Source of the DNA: Plumapathes pennacea
Taxonomy: Eukaryota > Cnidaria > Anthozoa > Antipatharia > Myriopathidae
Assembly (NCBI GenBank): GCA_964036295.1
Contig: OZ038469.1
Location: forward strand, 5,534,067 to 5,598,066
Length of the DNA: 64,000 bases
Direction of reading: 5' to 3'
Positions 11,001 through 21,050 of the stretch are shown in pieces. The notes under the pieces are model-generated. The model was not told the origin of the DNA. It made no database searches and was given only the letters and a program-made list of their open reading frames with translations. The translations under genes and the position numbers were made by a program. Positions within the stretch are counted from its first letter, which is position 1, and each line of letters starts with the position of its first letter.

Positions 11001-11588
11001 GACAAAGTATTTACTGTGGAAAGACTAGAGTTTGCAAAGAAAGAAGTCGAAACAATCGGAGCGATGCTCAAGGTTAAGCCACTTTTGGGGAAAAGAGCGA
11101 CCAAACAAAAGTTTCTACAAAACGTCGAGAATGCCAGTTTGATTCACATTTCAGCTCATGGAGACGCACAAAGGGGAGAAATCTTGCTTGCTCCTTCTTC
11201 TGGAACTAACATAATCAACGACGCGGAAGATGTTATGCTGCTCATATCCGATCTCGAAGGTAAACGCATAAAGGCAAAGCTGGTCGTTCTTAGTTGCTGT
11301 TATAGTGGCTGCGGTGAAGTCAGGGGAGAAGGTGTAGTCGGGATTGCGCGTGCATTTCTCGGAGCTGGAGCTCGCGCAGTTCTTGTAACGCTATGGGCGG
11401 TTGACGATGGCGCCACTCTGTGCTGGATGTGTCGTTTCTACGAGAACCTGATAAGTGGGGACAGTGCAAACGAGGCACTCAACAAAGCCATGCAAGCCAC
11501 AAGAAAACTCGAGAAGTTTGGCCATGCTCGTTACTGGGCTCCTTTTGCACTTCTTGGGGAAGACGTTACTCTTTTTAGTAAACCATGA
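8010..11588 (+). CDS. TPR-CHAT protein (TTC28-like), probable caspase-fold protease
   Basis: One open frame of 1192 residues. A first TPR (about residues 38-61) is followed by fifteen units of exactly 40 residues (62-661), each close to 'GDKQGEGSAYGNLGNCY' plus 'SLGQYTKAIKYQEM'. These are TPRs of the LGN/TTC28 type. A linker leads to a C-terminal CHAT domain (about 880-1190) with 'IIVPDGRLALVPFAAL', 'LIHISAHG' (His1050) and '[17 protein letters not shown]' (Cys1097), so the His-Cys dyad of the caspase/separase fold looks intact. It ends 'ARYWAPFALLGE', typical of complete CHAT domains. Proteins of this architecture are numerous in corals; their substrates are unknown to me. The ATG at 8010 overlaps a strong splice acceptor (pyrimidine tract then CAG, ending 8024), so the real start may be in an upstream exon, or at Met13. 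The 120-bp repeats are highly similar at DNA level, indicating recent duplication or gene conversion. Confidence 0.9.
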   Translation: MFFSSVECHSCSMEKLQGLNNYLRFAEVTKNKELEWKLHNSIGAYYCSIGKYEKAKEHFEAHLTIAKDIGDKQSEGSAYGHLGICYHSLGQYAKAIKYQEMRLAIVKDIGDKQGEGSAYSNLGICYHSLGQYTKAIKYQEMLIAIVKDIGDKQGEASAYGNLGICYFSLGQYIKAIMFQEMALTIAKESGDKQYKGNAYGNLGVCYQSLGQYAKAIKYQEMKIAIAKDIGDKQSKGSAYGNLGSCYESLGQYDKAIMYQEMLIVIAKDIGDKQGEGSAYSNLGNCYWYLGQYTKAIKYHEMQLTIANNIGDKRAGGTAYDNLGSCYQALGHYTKAIKYHEMGLTIAKDIGNKEGEGSAYGNLGNCYWYLCQYTKAIKYQEMSIAIAKDIGNKQGEGRAYGNLAHCYYILGQYAKAIKYQEMAIAIAKDSGDKIGKGSAYGNLGIMYESLGQYTKAIKYQEMLIAIAKDIGDKQGEGKAYGNLGNCYQSLGHYTDAIKYQEMQLTIAKDIGDKQGEKYAYGSLGNCYESLGRYTTAIKYHEMGLTIAKDIGDKQAEGSDYGNLGNCYQSLGQYTKAIKYLEMLLTIAKDIGDRQGEGGAYGNLGNCYQSLGQYAKAISYLEMALSIVKVIGYKEKEGIVYNRIGKIYFIFGLYGKAKSNLKKSLACFEELFGNSPNFDKYKVSIIDRYISIYKRLVLTYLLLEKRGKALIIAERGRAIALAELMFSFNSCAHEVVTGDKVSDLHGICKVAKALDSTVVFFTLFAHSVYIWVIQPNGDILFHERCTGVSQQSRKTYTETDLFQSVEDLINKAVELMKPRGSDRCEDRSLLFLYPENSQPTKNELELGLPCAVMAGSSTIPKPAVFQAGISRPTPVREQKANKTSVSALQGKAGVSTNPQGPEDSMLECLLQDLYEILVKPVRRYIVGSQVIIVPDGRLALVPFAALVDENGKHLVDSLRMRLVPSLTTAKIILERPVEPAILTTPLIVGDPKVGTIRKGDKVFTVERLEFAKKEVETIGAMLKVKPLLGKRATKQKFLQNVENASLIHISAHGDAQRGEILLAPSSGTNIINDAEDVMLLISDLEGKRIKAKLVVLSCCYSGCGEVRGEGVVGIARAFLGAGARAVLVTLWAVDDGATLCWMCRFYENLISGDSANEALNKAMQATRKLEKFGHARYWAPFALLGEDVTLFSKP

Positions 11589-12229
11589 CACTGTATATAC
11601 ACAAGTATTGCCCATCTGAGGAAATTAAGTATTTATAAGTGGCAATTGCGTTCGTGTGTCGAAGAAATGTACCGTATGACGTTTGTTTAGTATTTTAGAT
11701 ACTTTCAATAGTTGATAGTAATAACTACATATCTTTATGTATCTTTTAGTATATACAGCACAAGTGAATAATGCTTTCCGCGCGCTCTGATTGGTTGCTC
11801 AATCTCGGAATAGCAAGTACTATTCACTTACTGGCGACTACAAAATACAATGAAATACAATACCTTTATTTAAACACGATAATGTTTAAAGCTTGCAGCT
11901 TATGGGGTCGTGTATAACGTAATATAGTACCTAAATTAAACATTACCATAGCTACATACCAAACAATTCAACTATATATTCCTAAAATCCTAAACTTTAG
12001 ATCCCAATATACCTTAAACGGCATTACAGGTGTAACACTCTTATAAGAATATTAAAAGCAGTGAAGCTTAAAGAGTCATCATATATTGTCTAGTCACAAG
12101 TCTTGTTATTTTCATCTTATTAAATGTATAAGAAATCCTTAAGTTTTTTGTTAGTTGTTTGTACTGACGTGTTAAAATTAAAATTGTGAAAAGTGTCAGT
12201 CTCCAGCAATTATCTAACAAACGAGCTCA
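11589..12229. other. 3' flank of TPR-CHAT gene and LINE 3' region
   Basis: A+T-rich sequence without exons. The part after about 12,000 probably belongs to the 3' end of the minus-strand LINE, but its boundary cannot be fixed from one copy. Confidence 0.4.
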
Positions 12230-13043
12230 ACTCGGCCGTATTTGTGATTTCTTGGTGTTGCGTGCAATAGCGTTCCATGTGGCACCCTGTTGGTGAAAGA
12301 CTGCTTTATAAATTGAGTGTTGTAACGAGGCACGCTCAGGATGTTTGTTCCACGAAGTAGGTAATTGATCTTTCGTTTAATTGTCGATTATCGATGACAT
12401 GCAGGCCGGTGTCAAGCCGTGGTAGATTTTACACATGAGTTTTGCTACATATACTTTGCATTGGTTCTCCAGAGAAGGCCACTTGAATCTTAATAGCACT
12501 TCGTGAGTGGGCATGGATTGTCTTTGGGTAGGTTAAAAATTATCCTGGCTGCCCTGGAGTGTAGACGTTTTAAGGAGTTGAAAATGTCCTGGCAACTACA
12601 TCCTCCCCAGACTGTGATGCCGTATGTAATCGACGGTAAGATGACTTTGCAAAAGTCTTTTAATAGCGTTTATTAGAAGTGAGTAGCAAGTCAGATGGAA
12701 GAAATCTGGATCGTTTCAGAAGGTTTAGTTTTGTACCGGAACTCTTCTTCACTTCTAACATATGCGCTGACAACGTGAGTTCGTTATCAACGATTGAGCC
12801 CACGAGACGTGTTTCGGTGACCCGTCTGATGGTTGATTTACCCAGGCGAATCGGCGGTGAGGGGCCCACAAACAGTGACCTTGAGATTATCATAGCCTCA
12901 CTCTTCTTTGGGTGTGGAGTAAGCTTATTTGTAATGCACCAGTTGTAAAATTCCTCAAGAGCAACGTTTAGTGACTTTGTTACCTCGTCTACTGTCCCTC
13001 CGATGCAAAATAGGGTAATGTCGTCTGCGTAAATGAACACTGT
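12230..13043 (-). mobile_element. LINE reverse transcriptase, C-terminal part
   Basis: Minus-strand translation shows the catalytic 'FIYADDITLF' (about 13,040-13,005), then 'NKLTPHPKKSEAMI', and further down 'LPSITYGITVWGGCSCQ' and 'LKRLHSRAARI' (about 12,640-12,540). This is the order in the C-terminal half of a non-LTR reverse transcriptase. Stops and frame changes are present. It is the 3' continuation of the piece at 15,939-16,242; the two were separated by insertion of the DNA transposon at 13,046-15,936. The clade (jockey/CR1/I group) cannot be decided by eye. Confidence 0.8.
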
Positions 13044-13045
13044 TG

Positions 13046-15936
13046 CACTGTAAAATCAAAAGTGCTGATTCGACCCCAAAAATGGGGCCGAAACGATGAG
13101 TCCAGGATGGCACCTTTTTTAGGTCTGTTTCAGCTCCATCATAATGGGGCCGTTTTGGCACCAGATTTTGGGGCTAATCTGACCCCTGTACTGGGGCCAA
13201 ATTTGACCTTTGAGTGGGCTGAATTGTAATACTGGGGGGCTATTTTGGAATTCAGAAGTACCCAATCGGCCCCCAAAATTTTAGCCCTCTCAGAAATGGC
13301 CCCTTGAAAAATGGCTGATTCAGCTCCTTCACAGGTCGTTACAGCACCGTGTAGATCTAATTTACTGTTCCTGTTTTTTTCTTTAGCTCAGTATATAACA
13401 AAGGTTGACTCAAGTATAGTACAGTAGATTTCAACTGTAATATTTTATTATATTCAAGTTGTTACAAGCTCATTTGGTAATTCGCCCTAAATTGAACCCC
13501 CTCTGTATGACTGATGATCACACAATGTGATCACAAAATTATAAGTGGAAACTCTAACACTGTTTCACCTAATTTTACAAGACATAGACTTCCAACCAGC
13601 ACAATAGGTCTTAGTAATGTCATGGAACACTTGCCGAAGCAGCAACAAAAAAAAAACAGCACTGTAAGCCTAGTGAAATCATTAAATACACAAATAGTTA
13701 GGCTAAACGAGGATACATTTGAGCATTGACTAATTTGACTAGATATTTTGCACTGGCAAAGCATTGACAAAGGAAGTGACAGACACAAGTGTCTGTCTCC
13801 TACCAATTTCTAGCAAAATTTGTTCGAAAAAGGTCAGAATTGCTTTGCAATTGGTGTACGAAATATCGATTACATAAAAGCAGGCAAGCAACCCAAGAAC
13901 AGCATCCATCATTTTATGCTGGGGAGTGTCGCACAGCACACTGCCCTCAATCACAATGAAGAGTAAATCCACATCAAAAATACCTTCCACCAGCACAACT
14001 TGGGGCTGAAGAAACTCACTGACACTTGCATCTACATCACAGTCCCTCTGAAAATAAAAGGCAAAAGTGTAAGTACAATCATAGAAAAAAAATGCACAAA
14101 GCAGCATCTCAGTTACAGTCAAATTATGTGCAATTTGTCTAGAACCTCCTAGAACAAAAATAAGTTCAATCCTACAGTAGTAGGTCACACCTTAAGTGGT
14201 CAGTTACCCGGATGGTTGGAGTACACATTATGCAATATTCTTGTACTAGTGATAGTGCAAGTAACTGTATCAGGTGAACACCAATAGGCTCTTTGCATGT
14301 GGGGTCACATGACCCCAAATACATGACTGGGAAAACATCAACTCAGGCTGAACGAGTGTCAGAAATGGAAAGAGCACAAAAAAAAATATGCTGACAGATG
14401 AAATTTCAGGTCCATATCATTTATATATCACATTTGGTAAAATGGGAAGTTGCGGCAGCAACTCTGTTCTTATAAATCTTCTTAACATTCCTAAACAATG
14501 CCACCAAGTTTGATGTATAAATGCTACAAGATCTGATATTTCACCTGTCCGCATATTTTTTTATAAGTGTGAATTTACAAATTTTCATTGAGCATGCACA
14601 AGCAGAACTATATTGTACATGTATGTCCTCCCGTATAGGATTATGGTTAGAGTTAGGTTTAGATTTAGGTCTGATTATCATGTGCTAGAAAGAGGTAATT
14701 CGATTTTGTCACATCCAGTGTGTGGTGATACCTCAACTGTGTACAAGCAAAACTTACAAATCTGATGTGAAATTCCATCATGCATTCATCTCAAATACAG
14801 AACAGTGCATGTGAAAGAAAAATAGCATCAGAACTTATAATACTGTACTCACCGATTACATCTCTACTCTTCCATTATTCTTCAGTCTTTCGACCATACA
14901 TTCAAAATGTACGGAAAGGGACAGGTACTGTACGCAGCCTTCCACAAATAGTTCTAACTTTGAGTTGAAGGAAATGACTGTATACACTGATAACTTCGTC
15001 CTGCCAAAGGAGTGTTGGCCTTTGTAGATATACAAATAAGAATTCCTGATCACATTTATCCACCGAAGTCGGGGCTGCTGAACGCTGACGTTGTAATTGA
15101 TGGCAGACTGACCTGACCGTAACTCCAACAGCCGTCGATCAACAAGTTCGACGTATATCCACACAGCTGCATCCCTATTCTTTCTAAAAAAATGAACGTT
15201 CAACCGTTTCACAATACCGCACCACGCCACAGAAAAAACCGTTTGAACTGAATGGCGCCCGCGCTACTACGCATGCCCATTACGCTAAACCGCACACACC
15301 GACAGTCGTCGCAAACTCGTTCCCAGGGCCTTCAGCGTGAGGAAACTCTCAAACGAGAAACGAAGCCCTACCTTTTCAGATTTCTCTGGGTCATTCAAGT
15401 TTTGCTATTTGATGCAGTAGTGGATTGCGGAATTCAAAAAGTTGTTCTCAAAAATTTTGATCTGTAGCTTGAAGCGGTGATTCCCAGCCCAAGCGGTGAG
15501 GCCTGGGCGAGTGATGTCATAAGAGTTAGAGTGGGAATGGTATGACACAATTTCAGCCAGTTTCGGCCATTGATGGCCAGTTGCAGCAGCAATTTATATC
15601 TATCATGCATGTCTGCTTCAGTGTGTACCTTCCTGTGATTTTTTCTAATGCAAGTTTTAACAATAAATTTCTGAGCAACAGAACTTTGTGGAATTAATTT
15701 TGGGGCCAAATCAGCCATTTGTATTTAGCACTTGTGGGTATGGATGAATTGAAATCAAGGGCCAAATTACAATTTAAGGGAGCTAAATTGGAAACAGGAA
15801 GGGTCAAATCAGTACCATGTAGAACTGTTTGAGCCCTTCTTGCTCATAACGGCCCCACTGTGGGCCATACTGGCCCAAATGACTGTGGGGCCGAATTGGC
15901 TTTTGGGGCCAAATCAGCACTTTTGATTTTACAGTG
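13046..15936. mobile_element. CMC/EnSpm-like DNA transposon, 2,891 bp, inserted in the LINE
   Basis: Both ends read inward CACTGTAAAATCAAAAGTGC, with about 25 matching bases before they diverge. The flanks are TG (13,044-13,045 and 15,937-15,938), a 2-bp target duplication. Removing the element plus one TG restores the LINE frame exactly across the junction. About 250 bases inside each end are packed with short repeats built on 'ggggcc' and 'gccaaatc', like the subterminal transposase-binding repeats of CACTA/CMC elements. CACTG ends, a 2-bp duplication and subterminal arrays together suggest the CMC superfamily. No transposase was recognised; the only exon-like frame is at 13,739-14,047. It is probably non-autonomous. 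Confidence 0.75.
13739..14047 (-). CDS. Exon carried by the DNA transposon, SAMD3-like C-terminal region
   Basis: On the minus strand a good acceptor (TTTTATTTTCAG, ending 14,048) opens a frame of about 100 codons that ends in a stop at 13,739. It contains 'VVLVEGIFDVDLLFIVIEG', 'MMDAVLGLLACFYVIDISY' and 'AILTFFEQILLEIG'. This hydrophobic pattern resembles the C-terminal region of the abundant fish and cnidarian proteins labelled 'sterile alpha motif domain-containing protein 3-like'. The match is from memory and unverified. Another frame in the element (15,230-14,856, starting 'MAWCGIVKRLNVHFF') could be a 5' exon, but nothing in it was recognised. Confidence 0.4.
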   Translation of the reverse strand, partial: RDCDVDASVSEFLQPQVVLVEGIFDVDLLFIVIEGSVLCDTPQHKMMDAVLGLLACFYVIDISYTNCKAILTFFEQILLEIGRRQTLVSVTSFVNALPVQNI

Positions 15937-15938
15937 TG

Positions 15939-16242
15939 CCGACGTTACCCTGTGGGGAAGGTCGTTAGTGAAGAGGACAAACAACGTAGGGCCTAGCACG
16001 GATCCCTGGGGTATACCGAACCTTACTGGCAATGTGGTAGACGCAGAGCCATTTACAACAGTAAACTGCTTCCTTTCGTTCATGTATAGCTTTAATTTTA
16101 TGCAGGCCATGATATTTCCATCGAAGCTAAACCTTTTCTTGAGCTTATCTTCCAGTATTACGTGAGATACACTATCAAACGCCTTTTTTAAATAAACAAA
16201 CGCCACTCTCACCACTAAGCCAGGGTCAACTGCTTTCCTCCA
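15939..16242 (-). mobile_element. LINE reverse transcriptase, N-proximal part
   Basis: Minus-strand translation gives 'FVYLKKAFDSVSH' (motif A region), 'FGIPQGSVLGPTLFVLFTND' (motif B) and 'LPHRVTSA', ending at the transposon insertion. The usual first catalytic aspartate (F-x-D-x-x-K-A-F-D) is tyrosine here, so the enzyme would be inactive even without the insertion. The LINE homology stops abruptly at about 16,242, where a fragment of CHAT coding sequence begins. Confidence 0.8.
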
Positions 16243-16344
16243 TGCGGCTGCGGTGAAGTCAGGGGAGAGGGTGTAGTCGGGATCGCGCGTGCATTTCTCG
16301 GAGCTGGAGCTCGCGCAGTTCTTGTAACGCTATGGGCGGTTGAC
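16243..16344 (+). pseudogene. 102-bp duplicated fragment of TPR-CHAT coding sequence
   Basis: This stretch matches the CHAT coding region at about 11,305-11,405 with only three differences, all transitions. It covers the codons after the catalytic cysteine ('GCGEVRGEG' through 'VLVTLWAVD'). It begins at the edge of the LINE and ends abruptly, after which the sequence is an unrelated MITE relic. It cannot encode a domain alone. It may come from this gene or from a close paralogue. Confidence 0.85.
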
Positions 16345-16522
16345 CGAGAGGAGGGCGTTTATTAGTCAATAAAAAGAAAGGTTTTGGTTTTGGTTTTGGT
16401 TTTGGCTTTGTTCGAGCTTCTAATAGGTCGGACGTGTTTTTGATTGCCTCATTGATTGGCTAGTGTGATTGCTTTGGTTTTGATTGTCAATAGGATTCGG
16501 CGAAAAGCGCCCTATAAAGAGC
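16345..16522. mobile_element. Degenerate MITE of the GAGCGGTTTTCGGATGACTG family
   Basis: It contains 'ttttggttttggttttgg' repeats, 'attgattggctagtgtgattgc' and a right end 'attcggcgaaaagcgccctata'. These match the internal and terminal sequences of the copies at 27,085-27,429, 28,707-29,210, 49,508-49,821 and 61,204-61,286. The left terminus is not identifiable. Confidence 0.45.
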
Positions 16523-19500
16523 AACGGCAGTTTAAACCGCTATACAGCAAACTTGTTTTTCGTTTCGTTTTTCGAGCGAACAAAGAGTGACTAGTTGAGT
16601 CGAAGGCGAGAAACGGACAAAGAGTGAACAAAAACTAGAATTTGAAATTTCAAGGATTTTCCATAACATGTTGAAAATACAGCAAACACGTCCAACCCAC
16701 ATACAGTAAACTTTTTAGCGCCTCACGGTGCGATAATTTTAACTCCAAAGAATCATATATTAGACACCTTACTCGTCCCGCAATTACCGGACTTATAATC
16801 TGCACAAATTCCGGTAGATTGGCACACACTACAAGGGTTGCTGACGTCATCGGAGGTTTGACCAATATAGATTTAGTGTCAAATTAGTGGAGGGGGAGGG
16901 GGAGGGGGAGGGGGAAAGGGGTAGAGGAGGAAGAGGGGAAAGGAGAACCTGACACAAAGGCTTTAAAAACTGCATTCCGCCCCTTCTCTCTCAAGCGCTG
17001 CCACATTTTAGGTCAATCAAAATCATTTCCGGTTTTCGAGATTGACATGTATTGCCTTGGCGCAAAGTCAACATGTGTAATGGCGAAAGTTTATGAATAA
17101 AAGTTTTGCGACCTTTGCTACAAGAATTTAAGGACAAAGTACGGCTCATGATTATCTTCAGTTTCTTTATTTTCTGCAACATCAAACAAAAAGTTTTCAG
17201 CAAGTGTTGCGTTGCGGATGGTAAACCTGTCATTCGTAGAACTGCTGTGTAGTTTTGGAAAGGTTTTGCCCAAGGAACGGCGTGGCTCTGTATGTAAGAA
17301 ATGCGTTGTTTTGTCAGACCTAAATGCTTTGACTGCGGCAACAAAATAGAGCAGATACTGCGCGCGATAGCCTCGTGAAAGACGCAAAGCAAAAACATGG
17401 CATCCTTATATTTACAGTTGAGTTTAAATTTAAAGACACGTCTCGATGTGTATGAAAACTGATTAGCCAAATATATAATTTCAGGGTTATTTTTATTTAT
17501 TTATTTATCTATTTCTACTATTCTAAATAACTTCACACTTTCTTATTTATACTTTGATAAAGAATGCCGCCAAGCGCACGATTATGATGAGGGAGTATTT
17601 AGTGCAAAGTACATCACTTTTAAGAAAACAAGAGTGCCGACCACTTGAAGACACTGAGAAATACTGATAGCATTGGTTTATCTTATTGTGATCTGGAAGA
17701 AAATACGTTCAATACTTTGTAATTTACCGATTGAATCTGGCGACACGTAATTTCAATTGTCTTCAAAAACCCGCGGAACGATTTTTTATTTATTTTTTTT
17801 CTGATGACTAAAACAAATTGTTTGTTTTCAGTTATTTAGGAATGGTTCATTCCTGTGTAATCGTCCCCACGGAGATCTTCCTAAAGAAGAATTTTGATAA
17901 AGCTTCAACTAAAGACCCTCTGTTTTTTGAGCATCGTGATGCACTGCGCGCATTTTGTTTTGATTCTCTCTTAAATAAGTCCGAATAAAGTTTTCTTGCA
18001 ATTTTTAAACACTATAAAAATCGGAGTATGAATCTTGCTAAAATCTCACCAAAAGTTTGATTTTGGTAGGCTACGAAGATAATGTTTTTATTTTTTTATT
18101 TAAACAATATTTATTCTTAACATTTGTTCCAAAAGCACGAAGCTTATTTGGGGAACTTCTGTTATATGAAGTGAACTTTTTATAGGACAGATGTACGGCA
18201 CTAACACACATTGAGTTATAGAAAGGAATGAAAAAAGGAAAACAACAAACAACAAAAACAAGACTATTACGTGCAAATATCAGACAATAAAAAAAAAAGA
18301 AAGAAAGAAAGAAAATTTGCGCGTATCATCGGACACAGGGCCTTTAAACAAAATGGTGCCGGTTGTTAAACAATGATGCAAACAGTCTTCGTGATTCCCC
18401 AGATTTCCCAAACAAAAAAATACGACAATGATCATAAATCAAATCTTGTCGAACCAACTTCTTTACTCGGGAGCTGAGTCATTTGCAGACCGACTGAACC
18501 GTAAAATAATTCGCATTTCAATACAGAACTATTTTGCGTGGAGGTAATTCACCACAAACATTCAGTTGCTGCGCTCAAGAGAGTTGACAAAGAAAGGCTC
18601 CGTGTCACAAGAAACGAGAAATCTTATCCTTCGGTCGGTCAAATACCAATTAAGATGACTGCGACACCTTTGTCTAAACGAAGCCGAACATTAATGCCAA
18701 ATAATTATCTCCACTTTTAGTAGAACTCGGTTCTGTTTTGCTCCAATAATTGCAAAAAATAGGCAAATTGGTAGGTAGAATGCAACACTAGAATCACCTC
18801 GAAACACCCTCGTTTGTTTCGGTATAATAGGTCAACACTGTCATTATTAAAAAAAAAAGAAGTACAAACACACTGTCCCTCAGTCCATTTTTTTCACCGA
18901 CCCTTCAAACACTGCCGAAGGCAAAACTCTAACAATTTCCAAGAGCCAATACTACTTGCTGGTACCGGCCCGCGCGCGGCCGAAACAAAAATAACTTCTA
19001 ATTGAAAAAAATCAAAACTGAAGTCCCCGTTATTTCGAAGTCAAGTCAACTTCCCTTGGATTAGCTTGACTAGCTTGGTTATTTCGAAACTCCGCCATTT
19101 CGAACATTTTTTCATGTCCCATGGGACAGCGGGGTTCGACTGTATTTTAAAAAGACCCCCAAAAATTCCCCCATGTTTTATACCGCTGACTCCATGCGAC
19201 TGCACAATGCGTTAATTTGCTCTGTCAGCGCGCAGACGTTCGTTTACGCAGCGCGCGCACTCTGATGGCACCATACCGAAAAATGAAACGAAAACGAAAC
19301 AAGAAGTGTACAAGAACAAAAAAGCCCTTGAGAAGTTGTACTTGCTACAATGTAAACACATCTGTCCCGTGACCAAGAGAGCTAAGTTCGATTTGTGCGC
19401 GATAGAGCAAAGCAGTGATGTAAAATTTTTTTTTTGTGACATGCCATTACGCCATGAAATGCAGGAGTTATTCTGCTACCTTGAATCGAGAACTAAAAAT

Positions 19501-19764
19501 TGTGCTTTGTACGACTGTTCCATGACATAAGATCTCAATCTACCTGCTCAGTAGCTCACGCTTTATATGTCCGTTTGTTTGTCTGTCGGTTCGTTCTATT
19601 TGCATTTTCTCGCTTATCCCACGTGGCCTGGCTGTCTTTCTGCTATTTGCTCGCGGGGCGTGGCCCCGGCGAGCTTAAAAATGGAGTTTTTTTTTTCTTC
19701 TGGGTCGAGAATCAGCACACGGTGATTGGTTCATATAATCACGTGATATGCGATGACGTAAACC
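16523..19764. other. Intergenic, simple repeats, no supported gene
   Basis: A (GGGGGA)n tract lies at about 16,890-16,915 and a GAAA-rich tract at about 18,290-18,315. The longest minus frames (17,470-16,991 and 17,387-17,118) overlap each other, lack recognisable motifs and have no clear partner exons. A pogo-like half MITE ('ttatttcgaa', 'cagcggggttcgactgta') lies at about 19,017-19,145. Confidence 0.5.
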
Positions 19765-20109
19765 GCCGCCCGGTTGGCTCAGTTGGTTGAGTGCCGGTCT
19801 TTCGTGCGGGAGGTCGCGGGTTCGAACCCCGGCCAGACCAGCACTCAGGGTCTTAAAATAACTGAAGAGAAGATGCTGCCTTTGTTTCTAACAGCTCGGC
19901 TGACTACGTTAAATGGCGGTCCCGTCTCCCTATACTTCTATTCTTGATGACAGGGGGGGCGTAAAATAACCACTGAGGACGTAAACAAATCTCTGGCAGT
20001 GACCACCCTCGGTGCCTGTACTCCCCAGTAATATGGCGAAGCCAAATTGTTGCTGAAAAGCCCCTTGAGGGGAGCATCAATAAAAATATGTATGTATGTA
20101 TGTATGTAA
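19765..20109 (+). mobile_element. tRNA-derived SINE with (TATG)n tail
   Basis: The head has an A box 'TGGCTCAGTTGG' and a B box 'GGTTCGAACCC' spaced as in a tRNA. An unrelated body of about 240 bases follows ('ggtgcctgtactccccag', 'gccccttgaggggagc') and ends in 'aataaaaa' and tandem TATG. The anticodon stem is imperfect and the acceptor ends do not pair, so it is a SINE, of a different family from the one at 7,690. Confidence 0.8.
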
Positions 20110-20151
20110 TTGACTTCGCAACAACTCGAGATGTGGCCAGTGAATTGCTCG

Positions 20152-20719
20152 TTACTTGTGTGTAAAAGTTAACTGCATCCCATCCAAACTCAACACCATT
20201 GGGCTCTGTGGAACATGCACGGATAAACTGGATTTTAGGGAACGATTTTGGCTTGCGCGGAAGCCCTGAGAATAGCCGTAAACAAATGTTTGATGGATAT
20301 CGCTCGCGGATTGCAAATTTCTCTGTCGCCGCAAAATATTTAGTCCCGACGAAACTTTCTGTGGCGGCACGAAATACTTCTGGGAAGATAACAGGCCGAA
20401 AACGGAAACCAAAGCTACGATGAGCTTTAGCCGCAAAACAATGGCGATTTATGCTTTACTTTGTACATGACATCTGTTGCCTCATAAAATTCTTCTGCTT
20501 ATCGTACTTTACCTGTTGAAATGTTTCTTTCATTCGATCATGTAGCCTTTGTTTCGCAATGGTCATTGTATACCAGATATGAAAAATACACCGAAATAGT
20601 CCTGAGCATTGAGTTTGCAGTTCACAAATGACTGAACACACTGTGAACAAAACCGCAATAATATTGACGTAAACAAGTGTCGTGTTACATTCCTCGCTTG
20701 TTACAGAACACGAAAACTC
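20152..20719 (-). CDS. Possible two-exon membrane-protein fragment
   Basis: Two minus-strand stretches can be joined in phase. The first (20,719-20,512) has an acceptor 'TTTCTTCTATCAG' and a donor 'CAG/gtaaag'. It encodes a hydrophobic segment 'YVNIIAVLFTVCSVICEL' and ends 'QRLHDRMKETFQQ'. The second (about 20,421-20,152) follows an acceptor 'GCGGCTAAAG', begins 'LIVALVSVFGLLSS' and runs to a stop. No family was recognised, no start exon was found, and the second acceptor is poor. It could be a relic or chance. Confidence 0.2.
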
Positions 20720-20892
20720 GAAAGCCTGATAGAAGAAACGTATGCAGTTAATAAAAGAAAACACAAAAGTATTGAAGCGAAGGCTGGATTAATCGTGGCC
20801 TCTCGTTAGAAATAAGAGTCGAAGTCAAACTGTCAAAAATCAATTGTGCATAAAAAGATATGTCACGCATTCTCAAAATGCAGGGTCGCTCA

Positions 20893-21050
20893 ACCTTTAA
20901 GAAGCAAGTGTATGAGTGTTGTAATGATAATTTATAGTTTAATCAGGTTTCATTTGAGCAAGGTGTCAACAGCCAAGTTCTCTATAACTGTGTGATATTT
21001 TTCTGGTGAGAAACTGGAAGTCTCTCTTGGGAGTTCCACTCTTGTCCCTA
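20893..21050. repeat. Dispersed repeat, about 150 bp, three copies in window
   Basis: Shared words such as 'gagcaaggt', 'agccaagttct', 'gaaactg' and 'tcttgggagt' occur in the same order at about 25,893-26,040 and in reverse at about 48,165-48,310. Ends are not defined well enough to name a family. Confidence 0.5.

Noticed and set aside
16991-17470. 159-codon minus frame
   Set aside because: No recognisable motif or neighbouring exons; overlaps another frame of similar length.
19765-19840. Apparent tRNA on the plus strand
   Set aside because: The anticodon stem is mismatched, there is no acceptor pairing, and it continues into a SINE body with a TATG tail.
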